DNA of 25,125 nucleotides, from contig DPHV01000033.1 of NCBI GenBank assembly GCA_003521625.1, forward strand, positions 1 to 25,125. Direction: 5' to 3'. Shown here piece after piece: positions 1 through 8,751 of this stretch; position 1 is the first letter of the stretch; each line of letters begins with the position of its first letter. The notes beneath the pieces were generated by a model. The model saw only the letters and a list, made by a program, of their open reading frames with translations. It was not told the DNA's origin and made no database searches. A program made the translations under genes and the position numbers. The DNA comes from Ruminococcus sp. (GTDB lineage Bacteria > Bacillota > Clostridia > Oscillospirales > Acutalibacteraceae).

Positions 1-19
1 TACACCGCTAAATTATCGT

Positions 20-54
20 TTATCTCCTTAATTAAGCCTGAATTAAAGAGATAA
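20..54. terminator. AT-rich hairpin at left edge, possible weak terminator
   Basis: Arms 20-33 and 41-54 pair over 14 positions with one C/A mismatch around the 7-base loop AAGCCTG. A short T run (60-65) lies several bases beyond the 3' arm, so this is not a textbook intrinsic terminator. It may end a gene lying left of the window or sit in the leader of the following lipoprotein gene. Confidence 0.3.
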
Positions 55-101
55 TCAGAATTTTTAATTGTAAATTGTCCATTGCGAAAGGGGGCTGTCG
101 T

Positions 102-1445
102 TTGAAAATTAAAAATGTACTTTCAGCTTTTTTAATTGCCGCATTAATTGCCGTTTCAACAGGCGGATGCAATATTACAGACATAGGCTCCGACAGCCTT
201 TTGCGACCGCCTAAAACAATGGGTGACGAAGCCGAAATTGAACAGCTCATTGCCGATACTGCAAAGCACGGCTACACCTTAAAATATCCCAAAAGCGGAA
301 GCTACCGCAGTGCGATTATTATGTCTGACCTTGACGGTGACGGAGTTGACGAGGCTGTTGCCTTTTACCGTGAGGGAGAGGACGTTGCAAGGGTACATAT
401 GCTCGTTATGTATTCGGACGAGAACGAGTGGAAACTGTCATCCGACAACATAACCGAAACAACCGACATTGACAGCGTTGATTTTGCCGACATTTCGGGC
501 AGTGATACGCTTGAAATTCTTGTGGGATATTCAACCTACACCCAGAATATAAATCTCCTGTCCTGTTACTCGTATTCTGACGGAAAGACCGAGGAGATTA
601 ATGCAGGGCAGAAGTATTCCGCATTTTACTGCGGCGATTTCAACTCTGATGAAAAAGATGAGGTTATGACGCTTTCGCTTTACACCTCGGAAAACGAGGC
701 TAATGCCTCAATGCTTGAATATAACGAAAAGAAAAAGTCGCTCTATTCAAAGGCTGTGGTTGCAATGGACCCGAACGTTATTAAATACAGAAACGTTGTC
801 ACCTCCGATATTGGCAGTGCAACGCAGGGAATTTACGTTGACGGAGAATTTGCAACAGGTGAAATTAACACACAGATTATTTATTACAACAAGGAGCTTT
901 CCTTGCTTCGAAATCCTCTTTATAAGGAAAAGACAAAGAATTTTACCCAGCGAAACTGCAACGTAATCTGTGCCGATATTGACAATGATATGTCTGTCGA
1001 TTTTCCGTCGGTGCAAAAGCTTCCGCATTCCGAAAAGGAGCCTGCCGAAACGGTTGCAGACAAAATAACGTGGAATTCTTTTTCTGCCGAAAATGAGTCA
1101 TTTGTACCAAAGTGCAGTATGATTGCAAATTATAGCTTTGGTTTTACAATTAAAATGCCCGACAGCTGGATTGCGGATTCGGTTACGGCAATTAATTCTA
1201 CAAAAGAAAATTCAACTGCTTTTTATGAGTGGAAGAAATCCGCTCTCGGCAATAAGCTTTTTGAAATAAAGGTCTTTGACTCTGCTGAATGGGAAAAAGG
1301 CAGGGACAACGATGAATATACCCTTATTTATAAGGATAACAGATATGCATATGCGTTTATAAATTCAGATACGGACAGTCAGTATGCAATGACAGACGAT
1401 GAAATTAAAAAGTCGTTTGCCGTTCTTACCGAAACATCTGTCTGA
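102..1445 (+). CDS. Putative lipoprotein with VCBS/FG-GAP-like Asp repeats
   Basis: I chose the TTG at 102 because an AAAGGGGG ribosome binding site (87-94) lies 7 bases upstream; an in-frame TTG at 75 lacks one. The 447-residue product begins with Lys-rich residues and a hydrophobic stretch ending in STGGC, so Cys23 is a likely lipidation site, although the -3 residue is Thr rather than Leu. Asp-rich segments DLDGDGVDE (76-84), DISGSD (130-135), DFNSDEKDE (179-187) and ADIDND recur at intervals, as in calcium-binding VCBS/FG-GAP beta-propeller repeats. The C-terminal ~110 residues look like a separate globular domain. The gene ends 25 bases before a response regulator and kinase, so it is probably in their operon and may act as an extracellular sensor or accessory protein. 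Function is not established. Confidence 0.75.
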   Translation: MKIKNVLSAFLIAALIAVSTGGCNITDIGSDSLLRPPKTMGDEAEIEQLIADTAKHGYTLKYPKSGSYRSAIIMSDLDGDGVDEAVAFYREGEDVARVHMLVMYSDENEWKLSSDNITETTDIDSVDFADISGSDTLEILVGYSTYTQNINLLSCYSYSDGKTEEINAGQKYSAFYCGDFNSDEKDEVMTLSLYTSENEANASMLEYNEKKKSLYSKAVVAMDPNVIKYRNVVTSDIGSATQGIYVDGEFATGEINTQIIYYNKELSLLRNPLYKEKTKNFTQRNCNVICADIDNDMSVDFPSVQKLPHSEKEPAETVADKITWNSFSAENESFVPKCSMIANYSFGFTIKMPDSWIADSVTAINSTKENSTAFYEWKKSALGNKLFEIKVFDSAEWEKGRDNDEYTLIYKDNRYAYAFINSDTDSQYAMTDDEIKKSFAVLTETSV

Positions 1446-1470
1446 TTTCTTGATAATTGGAGGTTTTGTT

Positions 1471-2181
1471 ATGAAGAAAATACTTGTTTGTGAGGACGAG
1501 TCTGCAATCCGTGACTTTGTCGTAATCAATCTTACACGTGCAGGCTACGACGTTGTTGAGGCTGACTGCGGAGAAATGGCTCTGCAGAAATACGACGAAA
1601 ACGACGGCGATTTTGACGTTGCAATTCTTGATGTTATGATGCCGGGGATCGACGGCTTTCAGGTATGCAAGGAACTGAGAAACCGCAACGGCGGAATAGG
1701 AATCATTATGCTTTCTGCAAAAACGCAGGAAATGGATAAGGTAACGGGCCTTATGCTCGGAGCAGACGACTACGTTACAAAGCCGTTTTCACCCAGCGAA
1801 CTGCTTGCAAGAGTTGACTCGCTCTACAGACGTGTTGCGCTTGCGCAGTCACATTCGGAAAACAACTTTAAAGAGGAACTCAAGTCGGGTGAATTTACGC
1901 TTAATCTTCGCAACCGTGCACTGCTCAAAAACGGAAAGATGATTGAGCTTACACAGGTTGAATTTCAGATTATGGAGTACTTTTTCTCAAATCCCGGAGT
2001 TGCTCTTGACAGAATCGACATTCTCAACCATGTATGGGGCGACGCTTATGTAGGTGAGGACAAAATCGTTGATGTTAACATCAGACGTTTAAGAATGAAG
2101 GTAGAAGACGAGCCGTCAAATCCCAAGCACATTATCACAGTATGGGGACTCGGCTACAAATGGGATTCAGGTGCAAACTGA
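1471..2181 (+). CDS. OmpR/PhoB-family response regulator
   Basis: This 236-residue DNA-binding regulator starts at ATG 1471, preceded by TTGGAGG (1457-1463); a longer in-frame start at 1399 would lie inside the upstream gene and is less likely. The receiver domain (about 1-120) has the acidic pocket E8/D9, phosphoacceptor Asp54 in AILDVMMPG, and the conserved KPFSPSELLARV segment. The C-terminal winged helix (about 135-236) carries VDVNIRRLRMKVE and ends in GLGYKW, typical of the OmpR/PhoB class. The sensor kinase follows after 46 bases, so the two form a two-component pair. The target genes and stimulus cannot be read from the sequence. Confidence 0.95.
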   Translation: MKKILVCEDESAIRDFVVINLTRAGYDVVEADCGEMALQKYDENDGDFDVAILDVMMPGIDGFQVCKELRNRNGGIGIIMLSAKTQEMDKVTGLMLGADDYVTKPFSPSELLARVDSLYRRVALAQSHSENNFKEELKSGEFTLNLRNRALLKNGKMIELTQVEFQIMEYFFSNPGVALDRIDILNHVWGDAYVGEDKIVDVNIRRLRMKVEDEPSNPKHIITVWGLGYKWDSGAN

Positions 2182-2227
2182 TAAAGTTATGTTTTAAATT
2201 TAAAAATAAAAGGGGGGAGGTAACAGA

Positions 2228-3694
2228 ATGTTCAAGGGCATTACAAAACGCTGGATGCTCAACACGCTCAGCGTAATACTTACAATTATAATTTCAATTG
2301 TTGTCTGCCTTATATTTCTTGTTACCTACCTTTTTCAGAGCAGCGTTGAACAGAGCCTGAGTAATACAAGCAGTGAGCTTTCACTCGTTTTCTCGGGTTA
2401 CACAAGCGACAGTTCTACAAGCTTTGCTTCATCTGCAAGAGATTATGTTGAAAATTTCAAGAAAAAAGAGCAGATGGAGGTTATGGTCATCAACTCAACA
2501 GGAAGAGTTGTAATGACCTCAACGGGATTTATCCCCTCCGACGATACAACGCTGACCGATTTTGATCAGGCAAAGGAAAGCGCAGACGGCTATGCTTTCT
2601 GGAACGGCAAGTTAAGCTCGGGAGAAAGCGCAATGAGCGTAACACGCATCATATCAAACGACAGCGGTACGGTTGTCGGCGCAATCCGCTACATAGTTTC
2701 AATGGACCCCGTCAACAGCAGAATTATGCTCGTTTCGGGACTTATAATTGCCCTAGGACTTGTCATTATTTCGCTCGTAATAATTTCGGGACTTACGTTT
2801 ATCCGCTCAATTGTAAAGCCGATTCGCAACCTCTCGCTTATTGCGGCGCAGATTGCTCACGGCGACTTTTCTGCTTCGGAAAAAATCGAGCATAAATACG
2901 ACGACGAAATCGGCGACCTCTGCGACGCAGTCAGCGATATGGCGAAGGACTTGCAGACAACCGAGCAGATGAAAAACGACTTTATCTCTCGTGTTTCTCA
3001 CGAATTGAGAACACCGCTTACCGCAATCAAGGGCTGGGCTGAAACAATGCAGCTTTCCGAAAGAGGCAAGCTTGACCGCAAAACCTTTGACAAGGGTATG
3101 GGAGTTATCATAAAGGAAAGCACAAGACTTACAAGCATTGTTGAGGAGCTCCTCGACTTCAGCCGTATTCAGAGCGGCAGAATGGTGCTTATGAATGAAA
3201 AGCTTGACATACTCGCCGAGTTTGACGAAACCGTATATATGCTCAAGGAACGTGCCGTAAAAGAGGGCAAGCACCTGCTTTACGACGAGCCCGAGGCGGT
3301 TTATCCGCCTGTTTACGGTGACAGAAACAGGCTGAAACAGGTTTTCCTGAATGTAATTGACAATGCACTTAAATACACGCCGAAGGGCGGAGTAGTTGCG
3401 GCACAGGTTATCTACAGCAAGGACGAACCCGACATAATAAAAATCGTAATTACCGATACAGGCTGCGGAATTTCCGCTGAGGATCTGCCCAAGGTTAAAG
3501 AGAAATTCTACAAGGCTAATCAGACCGTCAGAGGTTCGGGAATCGGACTTGCGGTTGCAGACGAAATTATGAACCTCCACAACGGTTCACTCGAAATTGA
3601 AAGCGGAGAGGGAGTAGGAACAACCGTAACGCTCACCTTCCCCGTATATAAAGAGGGCGAAGTACAGGCTATGCCCGAAAACATAAAGCTTTAA
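2228..3694 (+). CDS. HAMP-domain sensor histidine kinase
   Basis: Partner of the preceding regulator, started at ATG 2228 behind a very strong AGGGGGGAGG (2211-2220). The 488 residues have two membrane helices (about 12-36 and 166-192) enclosing a ~130-residue extracytoplasmic sensor, Ser/Thr-rich near its start and PAS-like in size. A HAMP linker (about 193-245) follows, then HisKA with His258 in RVSHELRTPL, and a HATPase with N-box NVIDNALKYTP (375-385), DTGCGI (410-415) and GSGIGLAVA (from 436). All catalytic motifs are intact. The layout resembles PhoR/WalK-type kinases, but the short sensor gives no clue to the signal. The upstream lipoprotein may contribute to sensing. Confidence 0.95.
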   Translation: MFKGITKRWMLNTLSVILTIIISIVVCLIFLVTYLFQSSVEQSLSNTSSELSLVFSGYTSDSSTSFASSARDYVENFKKKEQMEVMVINSTGRVVMTSTGFIPSDDTTLTDFDQAKESADGYAFWNGKLSSGESAMSVTRIISNDSGTVVGAIRYIVSMDPVNSRIMLVSGLIIALGLVIISLVIISGLTFIRSIVKPIRNLSLIAAQIAHGDFSASEKIEHKYDDEIGDLCDAVSDMAKDLQTTEQMKNDFISRVSHELRTPLTAIKGWAETMQLSERGKLDRKTFDKGMGVIIKESTRLTSIVEELLDFSRIQSGRMVLMNEKLDILAEFDETVYMLKERAVKEGKHLLYDEPEAVYPPVYGDRNRLKQVFLNVIDNALKYTPKGGVVAAQVIYSKDEPDIIKIVITDTGCGISAEDLPKVKEKFYKANQTVRGSGIGLAVADEIMNLHNGSLEIESGEGVGTTVTLTFPVYKEGEVQAMPENIKL

Positions 3695-3709
3695 TGAAAG
3701 GAAGTTTCA

Positions 3710-4705
3710 ATGGCTAAATCATGTTGTAAACAGACAAAGAAAATCACGTCAATCGGCGGCAGTGCACTGATTGAAGGCATAATGATGCGTGGTCCGAAGC
3801 GTACAACAGTATGCGTGAGAACAGGCGAAAAAGAAATCTACAGCGAGGACATCAGCATCAATACATTAGCCTCAAAATGCAAGCTATTCAAGCTCCCGTT
3901 TTTCAGAGGTATTGCAGGTCTGGTTGACTCAATGCGTTTGTCATATAAATCTCTTATGCTTTCAGCCGACAAAGCGATTGAGGCTGGAGAAATTGAAGAG
4001 GAAGAGCCGTCAAAGTTTGAAAAATGGATTGACGAAAAGTTCGGCGATAAGCTTGTAAAAATTCTTATGGTGTTTGCTTCAATCCTCGGCGTTGCACTTG
4101 CAGTAGGACTTTTCTTCTTCCTGCCGTCGTTTCTGTTTGACCTTTCGGCAAATTTCGTTCCCGTATTCAAGGGAGAGGGCGAAACAGCCGTTTTCTGGAA
4201 GTCGGTATTCGAAGGCGTTTTGAAAATCGTTCTTTTCCTGCTTTACATAGTTGTATGTTCGCAGATGACCGAGATGAAGCGTGTGTTTATGTATCACGGC
4301 GCAGAGCATAAGACTATTTTCTGTTACGAAAGCGATGAAGAGCTTACCGTTGAAAACGTTAAAAAGCAGAGCCGTTTCCACCCTCGCTGCGGAACAAGCT
4401 TTATGGTGCTTATGCTGATTGTCGGAATCGTAATCGGTCTTTTCATTCCCGTTGCACCGTTCGGAATCGGATTTTTACGCCCCGTAATTAAAATTCTTCT
4501 TCTGCCGCTCACCTGCGGAATCGGTTATGAGCTAATCAAAATCTGCGGCAAGCACGATAACGCACTTACAAGAATAATCGCCGCACCGGGACTCTGGGCG
4601 CAGAGAATTACAACAAAAGAGCCTGACGAAAAGATGATTGAGGTTGCAATCGAAGCAATCAAGGCTGTAATTCCCGAGGACGGCTCGGACATAGTTTCAA
4701 AATGA
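3710..4705 (+). CDS. yqhQ: DUF1385 (YqhQ-family) membrane protein
   Basis: A 331-residue protein with the conserved DUF1385 opening GGSALIEGIMMRGP (16-29) and the HGAEHKT motif (196-202). About four hydrophobic segments are visible, near 114-144, 170-187, 230-252 and 254-276. An acidic stretch (about 93-104) precedes the first. GAAAGGAAG (3696-3704) serves as ribosome binding site. It starts 15 bases after the kinase stop, and its TGA overlaps the ATG of prmC. Placement of this family next to prmC is common in Clostridia. The molecular function of the family is not known to me, so only the family call is firm. Confidence 0.88.
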   Translation: MAKSCCKQTKKITSIGGSALIEGIMMRGPKRTTVCVRTGEKEIYSEDISINTLASKCKLFKLPFFRGIAGLVDSMRLSYKSLMLSADKAIEAGEIEEEEPSKFEKWIDEKFGDKLVKILMVFASILGVALAVGLFFFLPSFLFDLSANFVPVFKGEGETAVFWKSVFEGVLKIVLFLLYIVVCSQMTEMKRVFMYHGAEHKTIFCYESDEELTVENVKKQSRFHPRCGTSFMVLMLIVGIVIGLFIPVAPFGIGFLRPVIKILLLPLTCGIGYELIKICGKHDNALTRIIAAPGLWAQRITTKEPDEKMIEVAIEAIKAVIPEDGSDIVSK

Positions 4706-5553
4706 TGACCGTCAGAGAAGCATATATTAAATGTAAGGAAATTCTTGCAGACTCAAAAATAGAGGACGAAACCTTTGAAGCATTCTGCCTTTTTGAAAAG
4801 GTAACGGGCTTTGACAGGCTCGGCATAATATCACACGGTAACGAGCAGATAACCGAAGAAAAGCTAACCGAGCTTTTAAGCCTTGTAAAACGGCGTTGCG
4901 AGCACGAACCTTTGCAGTATCTATTGGAAAGCTGGAGCTTTTGCGGATTTGATTTCTGTGTTGGAAAAGGCGTGCTTATTCCACGTGACGATACAGAAGT
5001 GGTGGTTAATCTCTGCCTTGATTATCTTAAAAACAGAAAAAGCAAAAAGGTAATTGATTTGTGCGCAGGCAGCGGAGCAATTTCCGTTGCAATTGAAAAG
5101 TACGTCGGTGCAGAGGTTACTGCACTTGAGTTGAGCGATGATGCGTATAAATTTCTTGAAAAGAATATTAAACTAAATAATTCAAAGGTAAAAGCCGTAA
5201 AAGGCGATGTTTTTAAAGCCTATTGTGACTTCGAAGATAACTCCTTTGATTTGATAGTATCAAATCCGCCTTATATAAAATCAGATGATATTCAGACGTT
5301 GCAGACAGAGGTTCGGCAAGAGCCAAGACTTGCACTTGACGGCGGAAAAAGCGGCTATGATTTTTACGAAGCCATAATAAAGAACTGGAGTTCAAAGCTC
5401 AGGCACGGCGGTGCACTTGCGTTTGAGCTGGGTGAAAATCAGAGCGAATATGTATCCAAGCTTATGAAGTTGCAGGGCTTTGAAAATATCCGCACTTCTC
5501 TTGATTTAGGCGGAGTGCAAAGGGCAATAATCGGGACAATGATTAAAAAATAG
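4702..5553 (+). CDS. prmC: Release factor glutamine N5-methyltransferase
   Basis: PrmC methylates the glutamine of the GGQ motif in release factors RF1 and RF2, using S-adenosylmethionine. The 283-residue protein has a helical N-terminal substrate-binding domain (about 1-75), the segment IPRDDTE (93-99), the SAM loop DLCAGSGAIS (119-128) and the catalytic NPPY (188-191). Its ATG (4702) overlaps the TGA of the yqhQ-like gene (ATGA), so the two are translationally coupled. The usual partner prfA is absent from the neighbourhood. The next gene, recA, has its own promoter. Confidence 0.95.
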   Translation: MMTVREAYIKCKEILADSKIEDETFEAFCLFEKVTGFDRLGIISHGNEQITEEKLTELLSLVKRRCEHEPLQYLLESWSFCGFDFCVGKGVLIPRDDTEVVVNLCLDYLKNRKSKKVIDLCAGSGAISVAIEKYVGAEVTALELSDDAYKFLEKNIKLNNSKVKAVKGDVFKAYCDFEDNSFDLIVSNPPYIKSDDIQTLQTEVRQEPRLALDGGKSGYDFYEAIIKNWSSKLRHGGALAFELGENQSEYVSKLMKLQGFENIRTSLDLGGVQRAIIGTMIKK

Positions 5554-5585
5554 AAAATTTGTTCGATGTTTTTGCCGCTTTTATA

Positions 5586-5614
5586 TTGCAATTTTTATCT
5601 GTATATTTTATAAT
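5586..5614 (+). promoter_or_regulatory. Promoter of recA
   Basis: TTGCAA (5586-5591) and TATAAT (5609-5614) are separated by exactly 17 bases in the prmC-recA intergenic region, a good sigma-A-type match. Transcription would begin about 55 bases before the recA ATG. I found no clear LexA box (GAAC-N4-GTTC) around it. Confidence 0.75.
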
Positions 5615-5677
5615 CTAAATGAAATATGAATCCGCCGGTATATTTTACGGCAAAACGGATTTACGGAGGTATATGAA

Positions 5678-6796
5678 ATGGCAGTTGATAAGACAAAAGC
5701 GCTTGAAACGGCGCTGACGCAAATTGAAAAACAGTTCGGCAAGGGTGCGGTAATGCGCCTTGGCGAAAATAAGCATATGAGCATTGACCATATTTCAACA
5801 GGCTCCCTGTCGCTTGACATTGCACTCGGAATAGGCGGACTTCCTAAAGGAAGAATAGTTGAAATCTACGGACCCGAATCCTCGGGTAAAACAACGCTCT
5901 CACTCCACTGTATTGCAGAGGGACAGAAAAACGGCGGCAACGTTGCGTTTATCGACGTTGAACACGCTCTTGACCCCACCTATGCGGCGGCTCTCGGCGT
6001 TGACGTTGACTCACTTCTCGTTTCACAGCCCGATACAGGCGAGGACGCTCTCGAAATTGCCGAGGCTCTTATCCGAAGCGGCGCAATTGATGTTATCGTA
6101 ATCGACTCGGTTGCGGCTCTTGTTCCGAAGGCTGAAATTGAGGGCGAAATGGGCGACAGCCACGTAGGCTTGCATGCAAGACTTATGTCGCAGGCTTTAA
6201 GAAAGCTTGCCGGCGCAATTTCAAAGTCAAACTGCGTTGCAATCTTTATCAACCAGCTCCGTGAAAAGGTCGGCGTTGTATACGGCAACCCCGAGGTTAC
6301 AACGGGCGGACGTGCGCTCAAGTTCTACAGCTCGGTGCGAATTGATATACGCAAAGCCGAAGCAATCAAGGTGAACGGAGAAATTATCGGCTCTCACACA
6401 AGAGCAAAGGTAGTTAAGAATAAAATTGCTCCGCCTTTCAGAGAGGCAGAGTTTGACATAATGTACGGTGAGGGAATCTCCCGTGAGGGCGAGCTGCTCG
6501 ACCTTGCCGTAAAGGCTGACGTTGTCCAGAAGGCGGGCGCATGGTTCAGCTACAAGGGCAACCGTCTTGGACAGGGACGTGACAAGGTCAAGGAGCTTTT
6601 AAAGACCGACAAGGAAATTGCAAAGCAGATTGAGGACGAATTGTGGGAAAATATCGACAAGCTCTACGCTCGCAAAAAGCCTGCTCCAAAGGCAAAAATC
6701 ACAGAAGTTCCTGCGGCAGAGCCGTCGGCAAACGAAGCTCCTGCCGAAAGTGCAAAAAAGAGCAGTACCAAAATTGACGTTTTAGTTGACGACTGA
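5678..6796 (+). CDS. recA: Recombinase RecA
   Basis: RecA coats single-stranded DNA, drives homologous strand exchange and promotes LexA self-cleavage. The 372-residue protein starts at ATG 5678 behind ACGGAGGT (5663-5670). It shows the Walker A GPESSGKT (65-72), the Walker B region VIVIDSVAAL, the NQLREKVGVVYGNPEVTTGG region and an intact core. The C-terminal tail (about 335-372) is Ala/Pro/Lys-rich and ends in acidic residues, as is common in Firmicutes. The TGA overlaps the ATG of recX (TGATG), which couples RecA to its modulator. Confidence 0.99.
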   Translation: MAVDKTKALETALTQIEKQFGKGAVMRLGENKHMSIDHISTGSLSLDIALGIGGLPKGRIVEIYGPESSGKTTLSLHCIAEGQKNGGNVAFIDVEHALDPTYAAALGVDVDSLLVSQPDTGEDALEIAEALIRSGAIDVIVIDSVAALVPKAEIEGEMGDSHVGLHARLMSQALRKLAGAISKSNCVAIFINQLREKVGVVYGNPEVTTGGRALKFYSSVRIDIRKAEAIKVNGEIIGSHTRAKVVKNKIAPPFREAEFDIMYGEGISREGELLDLAVKADVVQKAGAWFSYKGNRLGQGRDKVKELLKTDKEIAKQIEDELWENIDKLYARKKPAPKAKITEVPAAEPSANEAPAESAKKSSTKIDVLVDD

Positions 6797-7407
6797 TGCT
6801 GATTACCGCTATTGAGCCGAGAAGAAAGGCGATGAGTGCGCTGTTTATCGACGGCGAATTTGTAATGAATCTCGACACTCGCACGCTGATTGAAAACCGC
6901 TTTGACGTCGGCAGAGAAATTGACGATGACGATTTGCACGAAATAATTAATCTCAGCAACGAAAGACGTGCAAAGGAAAAGGCGCTCTGGCTGATTTCCT
7001 ATCGTGACCACTCCAAAAAGGAGCTTACCGACAAAATCAGGCGCACCTGTGACGAAGAAAGTGCCGAAAAAGCCGTTGAGCGTATGGAGGAACTCGGTCT
7101 TGTAAACGACGAGGTGTTTGCCGAAAGATACGCAAGAAAACTGCTTTTTACAAAACATATGTCAAAGACAGCCGCATCTTTTGAGCTTGCCCGAAAGGGA
7201 ATCGACAGAGAGCTTACGGACGAAATTCTCGAAAGCATTGACGTTGACGAGCGAGAGCAGATTCGTGAAGTTATTGAGAAAAAATACAGAAATTTAAATG
7301 ACGAAAAGATAAAACGCAGGGCGTTTTCGGCTCTGCAAAGGCTCGGCTACCGTTTTGACGATATTCGTGCCGTATTTGAAGAATACACAGAGGAAGACTG
7401 CATATGA
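6796..7407 (+). CDS. recX: RecA regulator RecX
   Basis: RecX binds the RecA filament and limits its activity. This 203-residue protein is of usual length. It has a strand-rich start (ITAIEPRRKAMSALFIDGE) followed by charged three-helix repeats, including LISYRDHSKKELTDKIRR and LVNDEVFAERYARKLL, which match RecX layout. Location directly after recA with overlapping stop and start is strong support. Its own stop overlaps the rimO start (ATGA), extending the coupled series. Confidence 0.93.
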   Translation: MLITAIEPRRKAMSALFIDGEFVMNLDTRTLIENRFDVGREIDDDDLHEIINLSNERRAKEKALWLISYRDHSKKELTDKIRRTCDEESAEKAVERMEELGLVNDEVFAERYARKLLFTKHMSKTAASFELARKGIDRELTDEILESIDVDEREQIREVIEKKYRNLNDEKIKRRAFSALQRLGYRFDDIRAVFEEYTEEDCI

Positions 7408-8732
7408 ATTATAAAGTCGGCATAGTGTCGCTTGGTTGCGCAAAAAATCAGGTTGACGCCGAAATGCTTTTGTTCACACTCAAAAACAGAGGCTTTACAA
7501 TTGTAAATGACCCTGCGGACGCTGACGCAGTGATAGTAAACACCTGCGGATTTATTGACTCGGCAAAGCAGGAAAGCATTGACGAGATAATCGAGCTCGG
7601 CAAGCTAAAGCAGGAGGGCACAATAAAGGCGATTATTGTGACAGGCTGTCTTGCCGAGAGATATAAAAATGAAATTACAAAACAGCTCTACGAGGTTGAC
7701 GCCGCAATAGGAATCGGCGCAAATCAGAAGATTGCCGACGTTGTGCTTGAAGCCTTGAACGGCAAAAAGACCGAGCTTTTCCCCGATAAATCACTCCTTC
7801 CGATGGAGGGCGGCAGAGTTCAGTCAACACCTTTCTACACCGCATATCTAAAGGTTGCAGAGGGCTGCGACAACTGCTGTACCTACTGTGCAATTCCGCT
7901 TATCAGAGGACATTTTAGGAGCAGACAGCCTGATGAGGTAATAAAGGAAGCAGAACAGCTTGCCGCTAACGGCGTTAAGGAGCTTAACGTAATCGCTCAG
8001 GACACCACACGCTACGGCGAGGATTTGTTTGGCGAGCCGTACCTTGCAAAGCTTTTAAAACGACTTTGCAGAATCGACGGCTTTAAGTGGATAAGGGTGC
8101 TCTACTGCTATCCCGATAGAGTGACCGACGAGCTTATCGACGTTATCGCAGAGGAAGACAAGATTGTAAAATACATAGATATTCCGCTTCAGCACTGCAA
8201 CGGCGAGGTTTTAAAAAATATGAACCGCCAAGGCAACAGAGAAAGCCTTACAGCCTTGCTTAACAAAATAAAGGCAAAAATCCCGAACGTGATTTTCCGT
8301 TCAACCTTTATAACAGGCTTCCCCGGAGAAACCGAGGAGCAGTTTGAGGAGCTTGCAGATTTTGCTGCAGAAATTAAGTTCCAGCGGCTCGGCTGTTTCC
8401 CCTACTCAAAGGAGGAGGACACCAAGGCTTCTCTTATGGAAAATCAGATTGACGATGACATAAAGCAAAAGCGTGCAGACATAATTATGGAGCACCAGCA
8501 AAGCGTTATGGCACAGTACTGCGAAAGCCTTGTTGGAAGTGAGGTTGAAGTCCTCGTTGAGGGCTACGACAAGCTTGCAGAGTGCTTTTTCGGCAGAACC
8601 TACGCTGACGCACCCGAGGTTGACGGATGTGTGTTCTTCACCTGCAACGGCGAAAAGCCAAAGACAGGCGACTTTGTAAAGGTAAAAATCACAGACTATA
8701 TGGGATGTGACCCTGTCGGTGAGCGAGTTTAA
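7404..8732 (+). CDS. rimO: Ribosomal protein S12 methylthiotransferase RimO
   Basis: RimO is a radical-SAM enzyme that adds a methylthio group to a conserved Asp of ribosomal protein S12. The 442-residue protein has the N-terminal UPF0004 domain with its three cluster cysteines Cys12 (LGCAKNQVDAE), Cys48 (NTCGF) and Cys82 (TGCLAE). The radical-SAM triad is Cys155-x3-Cys159-x2-Cys162, and a TRAM domain lies at the C-terminus (about 375-442). The start SLGCAKNQVD distinguishes RimO from its relative MiaB. It overlaps recX by 4 bases. Confidence 0.97.
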   Translation: MNYKVGIVSLGCAKNQVDAEMLLFTLKNRGFTIVNDPADADAVIVNTCGFIDSAKQESIDEIIELGKLKQEGTIKAIIVTGCLAERYKNEITKQLYEVDAAIGIGANQKIADVVLEALNGKKTELFPDKSLLPMEGGRVQSTPFYTAYLKVAEGCDNCCTYCAIPLIRGHFRSRQPDEVIKEAEQLAANGVKELNVIAQDTTRYGEDLFGEPYLAKLLKRLCRIDGFKWIRVLYCYPDRVTDELIDVIAEEDKIVKYIDIPLQHCNGEVLKNMNRQGNRESLTALLNKIKAKIPNVIFRSTFITGFPGETEEQFEELADFAAEIKFQRLGCFPYSKEEDTKASLMENQIDDDIKQKRADIIMEHQQSVMAQYCESLVGSEVEVLVEGYDKLAECFFGRTYADAPEVDGCVFFTCNGEKPKTGDFVKVKITDYMGCDPVGERV

Positions 8733-8751
8733 GCAAAGAAAGCAGGTAAAT

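Noticed and set aside
2807..3580. Long minus-strand reading frame opposite the histidine kinase
   Set aside because: The plus-strand kinase has all family motifs; the opposite frame has no ribosome binding site and resembles no family.
5554..5677. LexA (SOS) box upstream of recA
   Set aside because: A GTTCGATGTTT string was noticed, but no GAAC-N4-GTTC palindrome is present.
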